This document shows positions 51,201 through 64,000 of a stretch of DNA of 64,000 nt, piece by piece. The notes beneath the pieces are model-generated. The model saw only the letters and a list, made by a program, of their open reading frames with translations. It searched no databases and was not told where the DNA came from. The translations under genes were made by a program, and so were the position numbers. Position 1 is the first letter of the stretch. Each line of letters starts with the position of its first letter. The stretch spans positions 38,817,717-38,881,716 of the forward strand of contig NC_021677.1 of assembly GCF_000247815.1 (NCBI RefSeq), in the 5' to 3' direction. This stretch comes from Ficedula albicollis (lineage: Eukaryota > Chordata > Aves > Passeriformes > Muscicapidae).

Positions 51201-52429
51201 GATGTAGCTACTCTAAACAGTTCCCTCACAATTGTCTGTGCACACCCAGTAATTTTTAAAGATCACCAACGCCTTTCCAGTGACATGCTAGTTGTAGAGC
51301 CAGCTTTGGAGAAAAAGTAAGCTACTGAAGTCAAGAGAGAAAAATAAGAGTTTTTAATGCAGGTTTAGAAACAATGAATTAAACTTGTGACAAATACTGT
51401 AGTTAAAAGCTTAGGAAACTTTGCCCTTAGTCTCTTTTGCGTTTTTCATAAATGTAAGAGTTCCAACTTTTCTCTGATGCGTTCTAATACTGTCATTCAT
51501 AGCGCTGTCCTCACACTTAGACAAACTGACAGTCACTAGCTCTTCATTGACCACATTCAGAATTTTCACCAAGAAGAATTATGGGGCCCTTAAACCTCAA
51601 CAGTTTTCATGCCTCAGTAATCCTAAGATTCAGCTGTCTCCGAACATCACGCTGTCTAGCACCATACTCCTGTTCAAATACTATGGTGGTTTTTAATTAT
51701 TTCAGATAGGGAAACACACTCGTAAGTAAGTGCCTGAATTATCAAGCCCTTAATTTTGGTTGCCTTTTGTTTGAAAACAGGGACAACTGTTAACATACTT
51801 GGAGGCAATAAGCAAATATATTAAGAATTCTATACAAATGAGATGTGAAACACTACAAAATAATTTTAGATCAGCCAGCAGCTACTCCTAAACTGTCTCT
51901 GCATCTAAGAGCCCATTTCTGTACCAAACATACATTAAGACACACTAGCTCCTGCAGATATTGCTCATCATCTGGCCCCAAATATTCAAACTGCTAACTC
52001 TTGAAGTAAAAGTGTGCTTCTACTGCCTTCACATAAACGTTTCTACAGTGGAAAAACATTTCCACAGTGGAAAACTAATCTGTAAATTATTTATAACAAT
52101 AATTATTACTAAACCCTTCTCCTGATAAGGGCCTTCTACCCCTACTGAAATATCTGCTACAAATTCACAGACACAACTAAATATAAAGTAGGTGTTTCAA
52201 CTTAAGTACTATAGAGCAGAGCATCTTTAAAAACTCTGACCCTTAGATACACTGTGTGTTTCATAGCATGTTATTACCAAGACAGGGCTAACTTCAAGCT
52301 CCTGATCATTTATTTCGATTCAATGCACTGGAAGCTTCCCGTAGCTTTTCAATTCAGAGTAATTAATTAAGATACAGCAATTAAGCAAACTGCACTTTCC
52401 CATGGAAGAGATCATCCGTCAAACTACAA
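48276..52429 (-). other. MBIP intron 1 (3' part), no exon 1 found
   Basis: About 4.2 kb of AT-rich sequence between the acceptor of exon 2 and the CpG island. I looked on the minus strand for a segment resembling the MBIP N-terminus (a Tyr-Glu-Ile-Phe-type motif followed by Arg-Ser-Leu) and found none. A conserved intronic element cannot be excluded. Confidence 0.65.
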
Positions 52430-52488
52430 AGTGACAAGCGACGGCCCGTCACGGCGAGGCAAAGGCGCGGTCCCGGCTGCGGGAGGGA

Positions 52489-52490
<2 letters not shown>

Positions 52491-52520
<30 letters not shown>

Positions 52521-52535
52521 CAGCAGCAGGAGCAG
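52491..52535 (+). repeat. CAG trinucleotide repeat
   Basis: Nine CAG units are followed by an interrupted CAG/GAG tail on the plus strand (CTG on the MBIP sense strand). It lies within the CpG island and is probably in the 5' UTR or first intron of MBIP. The Leu-, Ala- or Cys-rich translations here are not credible protein. Confidence 0.9.
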
Positions 52536-52550
52536 CGGTCCCGCACCTGG

Positions 52551-52778
<228 letters not shown>

Positions 52779-53029
52779 CAGCCGGCACCGCCGCCCCAGC
52801 CCTGGCACAAGCCAGGCGGGCGCCAACAACCTCCAGAAACGAGGCAGCTCCCTCGCTTGTGGAAGGCTTATGTCCTCTCCAGCGCTGTACTCTATTCCTG
52901 GAGCCCACAGGGCCCCGCAGGCCGGGGAGAAGCAGCAGCCAGCCCTGCGCGGGCCCCCAAAGCGAGGTGATGTGAGGCGGGCGCGGCGCCCGGTCCCGCT
53001 CCGCCCACGACCTCTCCCTCCGCCCGCCC

Positions 53030-54192
<1,163 letters not shown>

Positions 54193-54377
54193 CAGCAACC
54201 CACAACATTTTCAGCAACCCACAACATTTGAGGAGACTCAAGCAGATAAAGCTCTGCTCACTTCCACGGAAAAATTACTTCCAAGGAGGACTTCCAGCAA
54301 CCCACAACATTTGAGCAGACTCAAGCAGATAAAGCTCTGCTCAGTTCCACGGAAAAATTACTTCCAAGGAGGACTTC
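54193..54377. repeat. Nested tandem duplications, periods 19 and 83 bp
   Basis: CAGCAACCCACAACATTT occurs at 54193 and 54212 (period 19) and, with an apparent deviation of no more than its last base, at 54295. The 83-bp unit 54212-54294 is repeated at 54295-54377 with about two differences. This abuts the 651-bp duplication. Confidence 0.9.
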
Positions 54378-55677
54378 AGTGTTAATGATTACAAATACAT
54401 TGCATGAGTATCGGCATTTTGCCAGAATACCTCATCTAGGGTGAACTAGATGGCACTTGCTTGGAATTAGTTGATGAAGACCATTCTTTGGATTCAGAAA
54501 TGCATACAGCAGAATGTGTTTATGATTTAGAAGCTCTGAAACACATGGAAATTTACTTAATTCCTGAAAACACACTGTCAAATAACATTTTGAACACATG
54601 CACAGAATATGGTTGTCAGTTAAGAAAATTTTTGAAATTTTGTTTCGTATTTCTTTGGTGAAGTACTAATTCCAGCTGTGATCAAGGGATGCTTCAACCT
54701 GCCTTGCCTTTTGCAGTTTTGTCTCTGGACAGGCAGCTGGAGCAACCCTGCAAAATGTAATCATATCATTTGGATCAAATCATGAAGCTTTCAAGAATAA
54801 AGGAAAATACATTGCCCTTTCCTCTTCTCCACCAGCACTACAACACTGAATTAGCACATAAGTGATCTGCTGGCCAGAGCAAAATATGGAGCACGGATGT
54901 AACAATTTGGCATTGCTTGTTGCTTCTCAGTGTCAGAGGAGGCAGTTTGTCCTGGCTGAATTCCCAATGACCTGAAAAGACAGATCAAGTCCAGGCATTT
55001 GAACCAATTTTTAACTTCAAGTGATGTCAGTGTTAATGATTACAAATATATTGCATGAGTATCGGCATTTTGCCAGAATACCTCATCTAGGGTGAACTAG
55101 ATGGCACTTGCTTGGAATTAGTTGATGAAGACCATTCTTTGGATTCAGAAATGCATACAGCAGAATGTGTTTATGATTTAGAAGCTCTGAAACACATGGA
55201 AATTTACTTAATTCCTGAAAACACACTGTCAAATAACATTTTGAACACATGCACAGAATATGGTTGTCAGTTAAGAAAATTTTTGAAATTTTGTTTCGTA
55301 TTTCTTTGGTGAAGTACTAATTCCAGCTGTGATCAAGGGATGCTTCAACCTGCCTTGCCTTTTGCAGTTTTGTCTCTGGACAGGCAGCTGGAGCAACCCT
55401 GCAAAATGTAATCATATCATTTGGATCAAATCATGAAGCTTTCAAGAATAAAGGAAAATACATTGCCCTTTCCTCTTCTCCACCAGCACTACAACACTGA
55501 ATTAGCACATAAGTGATCTGCTGGCCAGAGCAAAATATGGAGCACGGATGTAACAATTTGGCATTGCTTGTTGCTTCTCAGTGTCAGAGGAGGCAGTTTG
55601 TCCTGGCTGAATTCCCAATGACCTGAAAAGACAGATCAAGTCCAGGCATTTGAACCAATTTTTGACTTCAAGTGATG
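54376..55677. repeat. 651-bp tandem duplication
   Basis: 54376-55026 and 55027-55677 are adjacent copies with a period of 651 bp. I see about two differences (AAATACATT versus AAATATATT, and TTTAACTTC versus TTTGACTTC). Each copy contains the same 66-codon frame (54461-54661 and 55112-55312), which resembles no protein I know. The near-identity means a very recent event or a false duplication close to the poly-G problem region. Confidence 0.96.
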
Positions 55678-58600
55678 AGTGATCAGCTACCTGATCGATT
55701 CCAGTTCAGAAAAATCCAGCTTTCCTGGAGTGGTGGAGCAGATGTGTCTTACTCTAGCAATGGATACGTGTAGCTTTCCTAACTGAGAGACCTGAGATCT
55801 TTGCTTTTGAACATGTTATCTTTACCTGCAGCCAGGGGTTGTTTTGGGGTAAAAAACATTTCAAATTAAAAATAAATAGATGAGCATATAAATATGAGAA
55901 AGATACATGGAAATATAAGAGTGATTTAATGAATGTGGAGGATTTCAAGAGATAATGGGGGTGATACACCATTTTTTATTCAGTGATCATTACAAGAAGA
56001 GTAGGCAAAAGACCATGAAGTAGTCAGTAGAGTTGTTGATGCCCACCTTTTGTTTGCTAAGCAGAAACTGGATCTCGACCTTCTTCTTGTTTGCAAATGT
56101 CTTCTTCTTAGAGAAACAGTAATGATTCCTATGGGGAAATATTTTCTTCCTACTTGCTCAGTCTCAGAAGACCTTGATTTGGGTTGCAGCTGCTAGGTGA
56201 ATAAATTTGGTCTGATTCGTCTGAAGTTTCACAGATTAAATTATGCAATGCATTAAACAAATGTGAGCAGAACAGAAATAATCCAAGGTGATTTAAGAGA
56301 TTAGGAAAATGAGAACATGTGAGAAAATTAGCATGGGGGGGAAAAAAGTGCAAATACAGCTAAGGCAAAGATGTTAAACCTTCATATCTAATGGAAGAGA
56401 CAGACCAGAGCAGAATAGTTCCAGAAGATGATTATATGCTCACTGCATGTAGTGCACAGTAAAAATAAATGCGCTTGTAATCGCCTCTGGAAGTAAAGCT
56501 GGCCACAGTAAATCCAGGCCTCCATAAAGACAGGGGAAATTACATGGTGTGCTCACTAAAGCTGGTGAAACAATAAAACATTGGAAGCTCTCATTGCTGG
56601 AAAGATACTGGTAATTTGGAATAAATTTATAGAAAACTGGCAAGAAATGGATTGCCCGAGATAGAGATGCTTGTTTAGAAAGAGGAATCAGAAGATTTAA
56701 ATATGTCTGACTTGGCAGTAATGTCCAGATATTTTAGTAATGTGACAAACAAGGGAGGGAGTAATCTGGAGTTGCTTTCAACATTCAGGGATAGAGTTGT
56801 CATGATAATGTTAAATCTTCTGCAGCTTTGATCCGTGAATGGATCATTGAGGTATATAAAAGCCTCTCCCACTGAAACTACCTTGAAAAATATGAGCACA
56901 AATTGACTAAGCTCTTAAATATCAAATATTATGGTTGGAGTAAAATGACTTTGAAATAGAAAACTATTTTCTTTTGGTTTTGGACTACTGCTTCTTTTTA
57001 TTTTGTTTGTAAAATGATAAACATATTCACCTCTTTCCAAGTCTAGGTGCCTTTAAGCAATTTAAAGTCACAGTAAATGTCAGTAAAATGACACAAGTTC
57101 TCTTTGTTTGTCGCCACTGTCATAATTGCTAGCACTGTTTCTTCTGCTGAATATTACAGTACAATAGTTTCTGAACTCACACGTTAATTTTGTTCCTAAC
57201 TAATACCCAAAGAAAGGTGGGTGCTTGGCAGAAAGTACCAGTCATTGAGGTTTGTCGTGCTAAAGAGTGAAGTGCTGATCTAAGGAAGCTGTGTAACCTA
57301 TAAGCAGATTTTTCTCCTGAGTTGAAAAGCTCATGCTGTGTACTTCTGCTTATGTCAGCTGTAGCACAGAGAAAGGCAAAAGAGGCAATGTTTCAGGAAA
57401 AAAAAAAACAAACCTGAAATAATTTGGAGCTTCAAAGATAAAAACAATACTCTGAATTCTGCCCAGAGCCCCAGAAAAATGGTTCCATTTGACACCAACT
57501 GCTGTAAATGTACTTTTTCCTAATACTCAGATTACCAGTGCTGCTCTAAATTATTCTTATAAAAAGAAAATTGATAGTATTGTACTCATTAAATAGTTAA
57601 ATAGGGTAAAAATAGGAAATTACCAAGTCTCTCCAAAATAAAAGCTTTTATTTATTTTTCCAAGCATTAATTTCAGAATTAAGAGCACTTCAATTCTGTT
57701 GCTTCCCAAGTACCCCGGGGAAGGCATCTCTCCAATGAAGTTTATAGATCCTGGTTCAACAAGATACTTAAGCTGGTGCCTAATTTTAAGTGCTAGCCTA
57801 GCTGAAAAAAAATTCAGCCTGCATCCCTAAAATGTAGTCATGTGCTTATTAACTTCATCAAATAAGGCTCTGAATTGGAAATCTAGTTCTCCAATAGGAA
57901 CTGCATTCCTTCAAAGCAAATGTCTCTGCTGACCTTTTGGTGTTTCATTCAATTTATCAAAGTTTAGAAAGCCCTGTTCAGACAGGATTGGAATGGGATT
58001 TGTACAAAATGTCTTGGCAGAAACACAGTCCTGATGTATTCACTGTTAGAGAAAAAAGGCAAACCAACAAACCTATAAGTATCTTATGTTTATGACTTGC
58101 AGTAATTTGATCATTCCTAACATTGTGATGCTGTTGCCAGCATTTAGTTTAGAGTCCTTATCCTGGCATACCCATGACCCTTCCTTTCTGAGTTTTTTAC
58201 CCTTGTGATTTTCTAATACTGCTTCATGCTTTTCCTTACTTTGGTCTTTACTTTCTTTGTTTAGTAATTTTATAACATTTTTAAATTTTATATACCTGCC
58301 TGCCCCCTTTCTTGATGCCATCTGCAAATATGATCAGGACTCTGCACAAAATCCTTCAGCTCAGTTATATGTTTGGGATTGTGAACTGACCCCTGCAAGT
58401 CCTAGCTCAACAGCTCTTCTTAGGAAGTCAGTGAACCATTATTATAATTATCCTGTGTTTGCAAATTCTAGACTTCTCTAGCTACTTCGAAAGATTTGAT
58501 TATAAATCTCCTTCCTATCATTTTCTTGTGAGACTATCACGTAAAAATGTAGAAGGTGCCTTGCAGAGTAGATGTCTATGCTCACAGTGTTACCTCTTTT

Positions 58601-60000
58601 TGCAAACTGCCAGTAATTTGACACAAGCATTGTGAAATTAGGCATTCATGTCTGAAGACAGACTAAAAATTAATAATTTTCCATTGCATTAATATGTACA
58701 TGCTGTACATATTATATATTTAACTCAAGTTTAACGGGACACTTGAAAATCTATATTTAACAGGGGAACAGGAATATAGCATATTTATTTCAGGGAAAAT
58801 TTAACTATTGGAGTTCTTTGATTACTAAGTGCTTTTAAAAGCTGTAGCTTGCATCTTTATTAGTATAATTTGACTATTATTTTAAAATAAATAATAGTGA
58901 TGGATGCCTAGGAATATTTTAAATAGAATTCTTCAGTTGTGCTATGTACAAGCTTTTCACATAGCTTAGCTGGGAGCCAAGTCATTTTCTAAACATGACA
59001 GTCTTCTTAGCCTTTTCTGTAGAACAGTTATATTGCTAAAATTTAAATTTATCTCCTGCTTCAACCCTTCAACTAATAAATTTCTATACCCCAGTAGCTA
59101 GACAATTATCATTGAATAGAACACATCTGTCATTGGTCTGATCAATCATTCCATATTCTGGCAGCCCCCTGGCAGACTTCAAAAGTCAGATCCAGATCTA
59201 GTTTAGATGTGAGATTTGTGGACTAATAGGTGAAATTAGGGCCTGTATTATATAGTTGTGTTGAGCCCCTCAAATTAGCCTTAAGGAATTCATATATCCA
59301 TATGAAAAAGTAAGATAAGTCCTTGAATCCTGTAAGCTTCTCTGGATATGGCCCCTCTGTGTTCATACCACCTGCAGTATTCTTCAACTTCCTCTACAAC
59401 TAAATGCATAATGCCCTTTTTGGATATAAAGTAACTATAAAGTTATTTGTAGTTTAGTAAATGTACAAAGAATCACACTCATCTTTACATCATTATTTTT
59501 CTAAAGCAGAAGAGGCATTTGTTAATAGGCAATATGAAGTTTGGGTTGCAAACTTTCAGTGAAGCTGATCATGCACCTGCTTACTTTGTGCACAAATCAT
59601 TCTAATGAATTCTAAAGGACTATTCATGTGCATAAGGCTAAGCCTGTATGTAAAAGCCTTTGCAAGACTGGGCCTAGGTTGTAAATTTGATAATGACCTG
59701 AAACTGATTCAACAGAGAAAAAGCAGGCCTTCTAAAAATTTGAGAAGTGTCACTGTAGCTAAGCTGAACAGGTATGGGCACTGCTAAGAGACCTCATAGT
59801 ACAGAATTTTGAAAACTGACCAAGAAAAAATGGCAAAAGAGACCATAAATCTTTGTTTCATTTGCATTTTATCGCACTGAATTTTACCTTAATCTTATTA
59901 ATTCTTGGCTTTCTCTTAATTTCATTATTACTATGAATTCCATTTGAATTATTGCAGGAGCTTAGAAATTTTCCTGTTTAAATTTCAGTTGTGTATATAG
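55678..60000. other. Intergenic, no gene recognised
   Basis: About 4.3 kb of AT-rich sequence. Minus-strand frames of 67-84 codons (for example 58073-58327) have no recognisable similarity. The segment near 58280-58480 is faintly reminiscent of the 3' region of an ancient CR1/L3-type LINE, but too weakly to annotate. Confidence 0.5.
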
Positions 60001-60656
<656 letters not shown>

Positions 60657-63600
60657 GAGCCTGTATGAGAGAATAGATCTGCTAAGAGAATTGTAATTGT
60701 GAGAAATTATAGCTGGGCTCTTTGGGAAAGTTGCTTGAGGAGAAAGCAAGACATCAATACTGTTTCATATGGAAACATACAGAAGAATTTTGCACACTTA
60801 TTTGCTCGTATCATGCAATATTCCATATTGTGCTTCAAGTGTTTTGTGCTGCACTGCAGCAGTGTGTGTTCTCAGAGATGGTGCTTTACCTGCAGAAGCT
60901 TCCCAACAAAATCAGAGCAATTCCAGTTGTTGTGATTCTGAAACCATTTTCTAGATATTGCTTCCCTGAATTGCTTCCATCAGGAACTTCCATAGAATTA
61001 GATTAAGATTTTTAATGTGTTTAACATTAAACACACAGGCAGTGCCACTAAAATTACCATGAAAAATAAATGAAATTACTTAAATATAAACTGAGTTCCT
61101 GCTTGGGACTATAGTTTTTAGCATTTAATATGCTGCATGTATGAAATAGACATCTTTTGCACCATCAAAAAATACAAATATTTTCCTTTACTTAAAGCTA
61201 ATTGTTGTCTTATTATGATCTATTCACTGCTAAAATGGTCACTCTACTTAGTGGGCTTCATTGACTATGAAATGTCACTTGTTTGTTAGGCTCACTCAGT
61301 TAAAGTTGTTTAAAAAAATGGAAGAGTCTTTTTCTGCAGTTTAATCGACTTTTGTTCACACTAAACCATTCCCTCAGAAAATTCCAGTTTCCTCAGTTTA
61401 AAGATGAATTTAATAATCTCATCTGGATGAAGAAGAGAGCAGATTAGGCATGGACAAAACAGCAGAGAGTGAAGGTGACAGTCCAGGGATAGCCACTGCT
61501 GACTTTACTCTAGTTGTTGGCCCTGGGGACATGACTGATCTTTTGCTCAGTTTGATGCAGGAAAAATAATGATGAAGGTACATCTTATAAGTCATGGTGC
61601 TCCTTTAGCAACCTTTTAAATTATTATTTAAATGAAGAATAAAGTTATGGAGTTGGAGAGTATTTTGCTGTTTTATAATTTAGCAATTCAGGCTGAAGTT
61701 TCTTTTGTGTTCTTTCTGTTTTTATACAGGCAGCCTAGAAGATGGACATTTGACAGGCGACAATAGACTGCTCCTTTCCCAGGTATCTCCTGCTTGTTTC
61801 CTTTATCTGTGAATAGGAAATGGCTTAAAGGCACCTGTGTTATGAAGGTCCCAGGGGCAGCTGCCTGACTAGTGAATGCCTGATTATGTGTTAACATGCT
61901 TTGTCAGATATTGGCAGAATCTGTTCTCTTCTTTTGCCTTTTCAGCAAGGGTACCATTGACAGACTGGCTACCCATTTATAGAAATGTTGTCCATCAAAC
62001 TGTGAGGAAGGACAATGGTGTTTTTCTGTGACCAGTGACTGTGGGAAACTTTTCTTTGGCTATTCAGGCAATTTTTGTAGCTTGCTCTGAAGAGGAGAGA
62101 CTGATGAGTGCAAAAAGTACAATTAAGCAAAGCCAGACTTCAATTGAAGGCTGTAGTGTAGTCTGCTTGTTCTCATTTTTTTATTTGGAAAAAAATCTAT
62201 GGGTTTTCACGTTGCTGTGTGGCATTCAGCGGGGGGCTATTACAATCCTAAATTTTTTTTCTAGACCACCTAATTCTAAGTAAAAATTAAATGTAATGAG
62301 AGCCACTTGGAGTTCTGAATATTTTAAAGCATAATTCCCACAGAAGGGATTCGACCTAAACTGTGGAGAGCATCAGTTGGCTAATTATAGCTGCATTTTA
62401 TATTACAGCAGGTGTCAGATGCAGTCATCTCAATAAAGTCCACATAATACTCCAGGAAATAACAAAAGCTTTTCTTTGAATGTGGGTACTAATTTCTGCT
62501 AGGTGTCATATGAGCTCTGATACTTCTTATTGGTGTTAACAAGAGCACTGCAGCACTCAAACATGCTTTTTGCTTGGGATGAATTGATACTGTAAAGCAC
62601 TTACTAGTCAGCCTTGGCAGGTGTCAGTAGTTAATACTAGTGTTGCAGAGGTTGGTATATAATGCAAAGAGTCTTACATAAATACTTTTAGATGATGGGC
62701 TGGTTTTGAGAATGAGTGTGAACTGTGCACCAACTTACTTAATGAAAGCTAAATAGCCAACAGCAGGATAAGTGTACTTCCTTTAGCTTCTATCTAAAGT
62801 CCTCTGCAAGTAAAGGGTAGATGGGAAAGCAGTAAACTAGGTAAATGAAAACATTAAACTTAATAAGCACTTCATGCTTTCATACTATTTTCCCAATTCA
62901 ATGGAAGCAGCAAGTTTGAGTTAGTGAAGTGGTTGGTGAAAAAGGTCTTTCCTAAGCCTCAAAACTGAGGTACCCTAAAAATTATGTTTTCAGAATAGCC
63001 TGCACATGGTGAAACTACAATCTGTGGACATTTGATGTTCACCTGACTTCCTAAATAAATGATGGAATTCTATGATTACAAGAGGTTTGTGTTTTAAAAT
63101 ATTAGTGGATCATTAGAATAAATACTGAAGTGTGTTGCATGTGCAGAAACCCTTGAACACAAGAATTGAAGGCACAAATGGCAGGGTGAAAAGCACAGGC
63201 AGCAAAACCTTCCCAGCTGATTGTGCTTGGCTTACCATGCAATAGAAATGCTTCCCAAGCTTGCCTGAGATGCAGTGAGATAGAAGACACTTCAGTACAG
63301 AACAGCAGGGTCAGGCCATGGGGAGCTTGCTGCTTCTCCTGATGGGGATAGGATGCACCTGGTCCAGATGTGGATGAGGGGAGGGGTTTCAACAAGGAAT
63401 GATGCCAAATGTTGGGCTAATCATGCAGGAAGGACAAGCATGTATTAGCAAAACAAAGGAAATTGGACAGATGATAAATTCCCCCAGCATCTGAGTCTTC
63501 TGGAAGAGCAGTCAGCCACTTATGAACTACTGTCTAGTGCTACCTACCTTCCTCTACATTATCTCCTTAAACAAAAGGTAGTCCAAAACACTGGGCTGGC

Positions 63601-64000
63601 TTTGTCTCATACACAGAAATCCATGGAGAATTGCAGAAGTTATAGAAGCAATAAATGCAACTTAATGTAATAAGTATTTTATTTTTAAAATGTAATAAAC
63701 AGTCAGCTGAATAAAACTGAATCACAAACTGCAGCATGTTACCTTAGCAACTATGTAAAAAAAACCCAAACAAACACAGATTATGAAATATTATTTAATT
63801 TTTGTAGAACTGCAGAATAGATTGAAGTATAATCTTATAATTTCTATAATAGTATAATTTCTTAGCTAATCTATACCTGGCATCTGGGGAGCAGAGGGCT
63901 GTTGTGCTGTCTATAGGAGAACTTCTTTAGCTCTCACACATGAGGTTACCTCTAAGGAAAAGACATATGAAAAGGCCTGGTAACAAAAGCCCAATTACAA
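60657..64000. other. Intergenic, no gene recognised
   Basis: AT-rich non-coding DNA to the window end. Frames of 60-97 codons (for example 60722-61006 and 63102-63395) lack recognisable similarity. Parts of 62340-62780 have the low-repeat, motif-dense look of conserved non-coding DNA, but this cannot be tested here. Confidence 0.5.

Noticed and set aside
54461..55312. Two identical 66-codon frames
   Set aside because: They are duplicated only because the 651-bp DNA segment is duplicated. No homology and no splice signals to support coding.
58200..58480. Possible ancient CR1/L3-type LINE 3' region
   Set aside because: Only a loose resemblance around CATCTGCAAATATGATCAGG. Too diverged to call without a repeat-library search.

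Overview
The window is vertebrate genomic DNA, most likely from a bird. The only protein-coding gene I can identify is a spliced, minus-strand MBIP gene (MAP3K12-binding inhibitory protein 1, an ATAC histone acetyltransferase complex subunit). Eight coding exons are readable between 48275 and 38029. All have GT/AG boundaries and compatible phases, and together they encode 298 residues plus a TAG stop. Bird is inferred from the short introns, the AT-rich background with few interspersed repeats, one LINE fragment that resembles avian CR1, and no mammalian SINE or L1 signature. Species cannot be read from the sequence.

Layout. Positions 1-37190 are non-coding and lie downstream of MBIP. They hold AT-rich sequence, several candidate regulatory elements with locally higher CpG and homeobox or forkhead-type motifs (about 8590-9200, 11500-11960, 14335-14610, 16190-16680, 25380-25580), a (CA)n tract of about 916 bp, and a series of short, nearly identical tandem duplications. 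Positions 37190-48275 hold MBIP coding exons 9 to 2 and the 3' UTR. Positions 48276-52430 are the first intron, and 52430-53031 is the remnant of a CpG-island promoter. Positions 53755-64000 are intergenic. In known amniote genomes MBIP neighbours NKX2-1, so by synteny this right side should lead towards NKX2-1, but that gene is not in the window.

The most striking structures are three perfect dG homopolymers (166, 723 and 603 bp). Two of them lie in the MBIP CpG island. No minus-strand ATG exists anywhere in the readable GC-rich sequence (52404-53031), and no reading frame there resembles the MBIP N-terminus, so exon 1 with the start codon is missing and is probably hidden behind the 723-bp G run. 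Such runs are more likely sequencing or assembly artefacts than biology. The same question hangs over the 651-, 301- and 150-bp tandem duplications.

I found no convincing new biological system. The useful results are the MBIP exon map, the masked first exon, and a list of candidate regulatory elements in what is, by synteny, the flank of NKX2-1.
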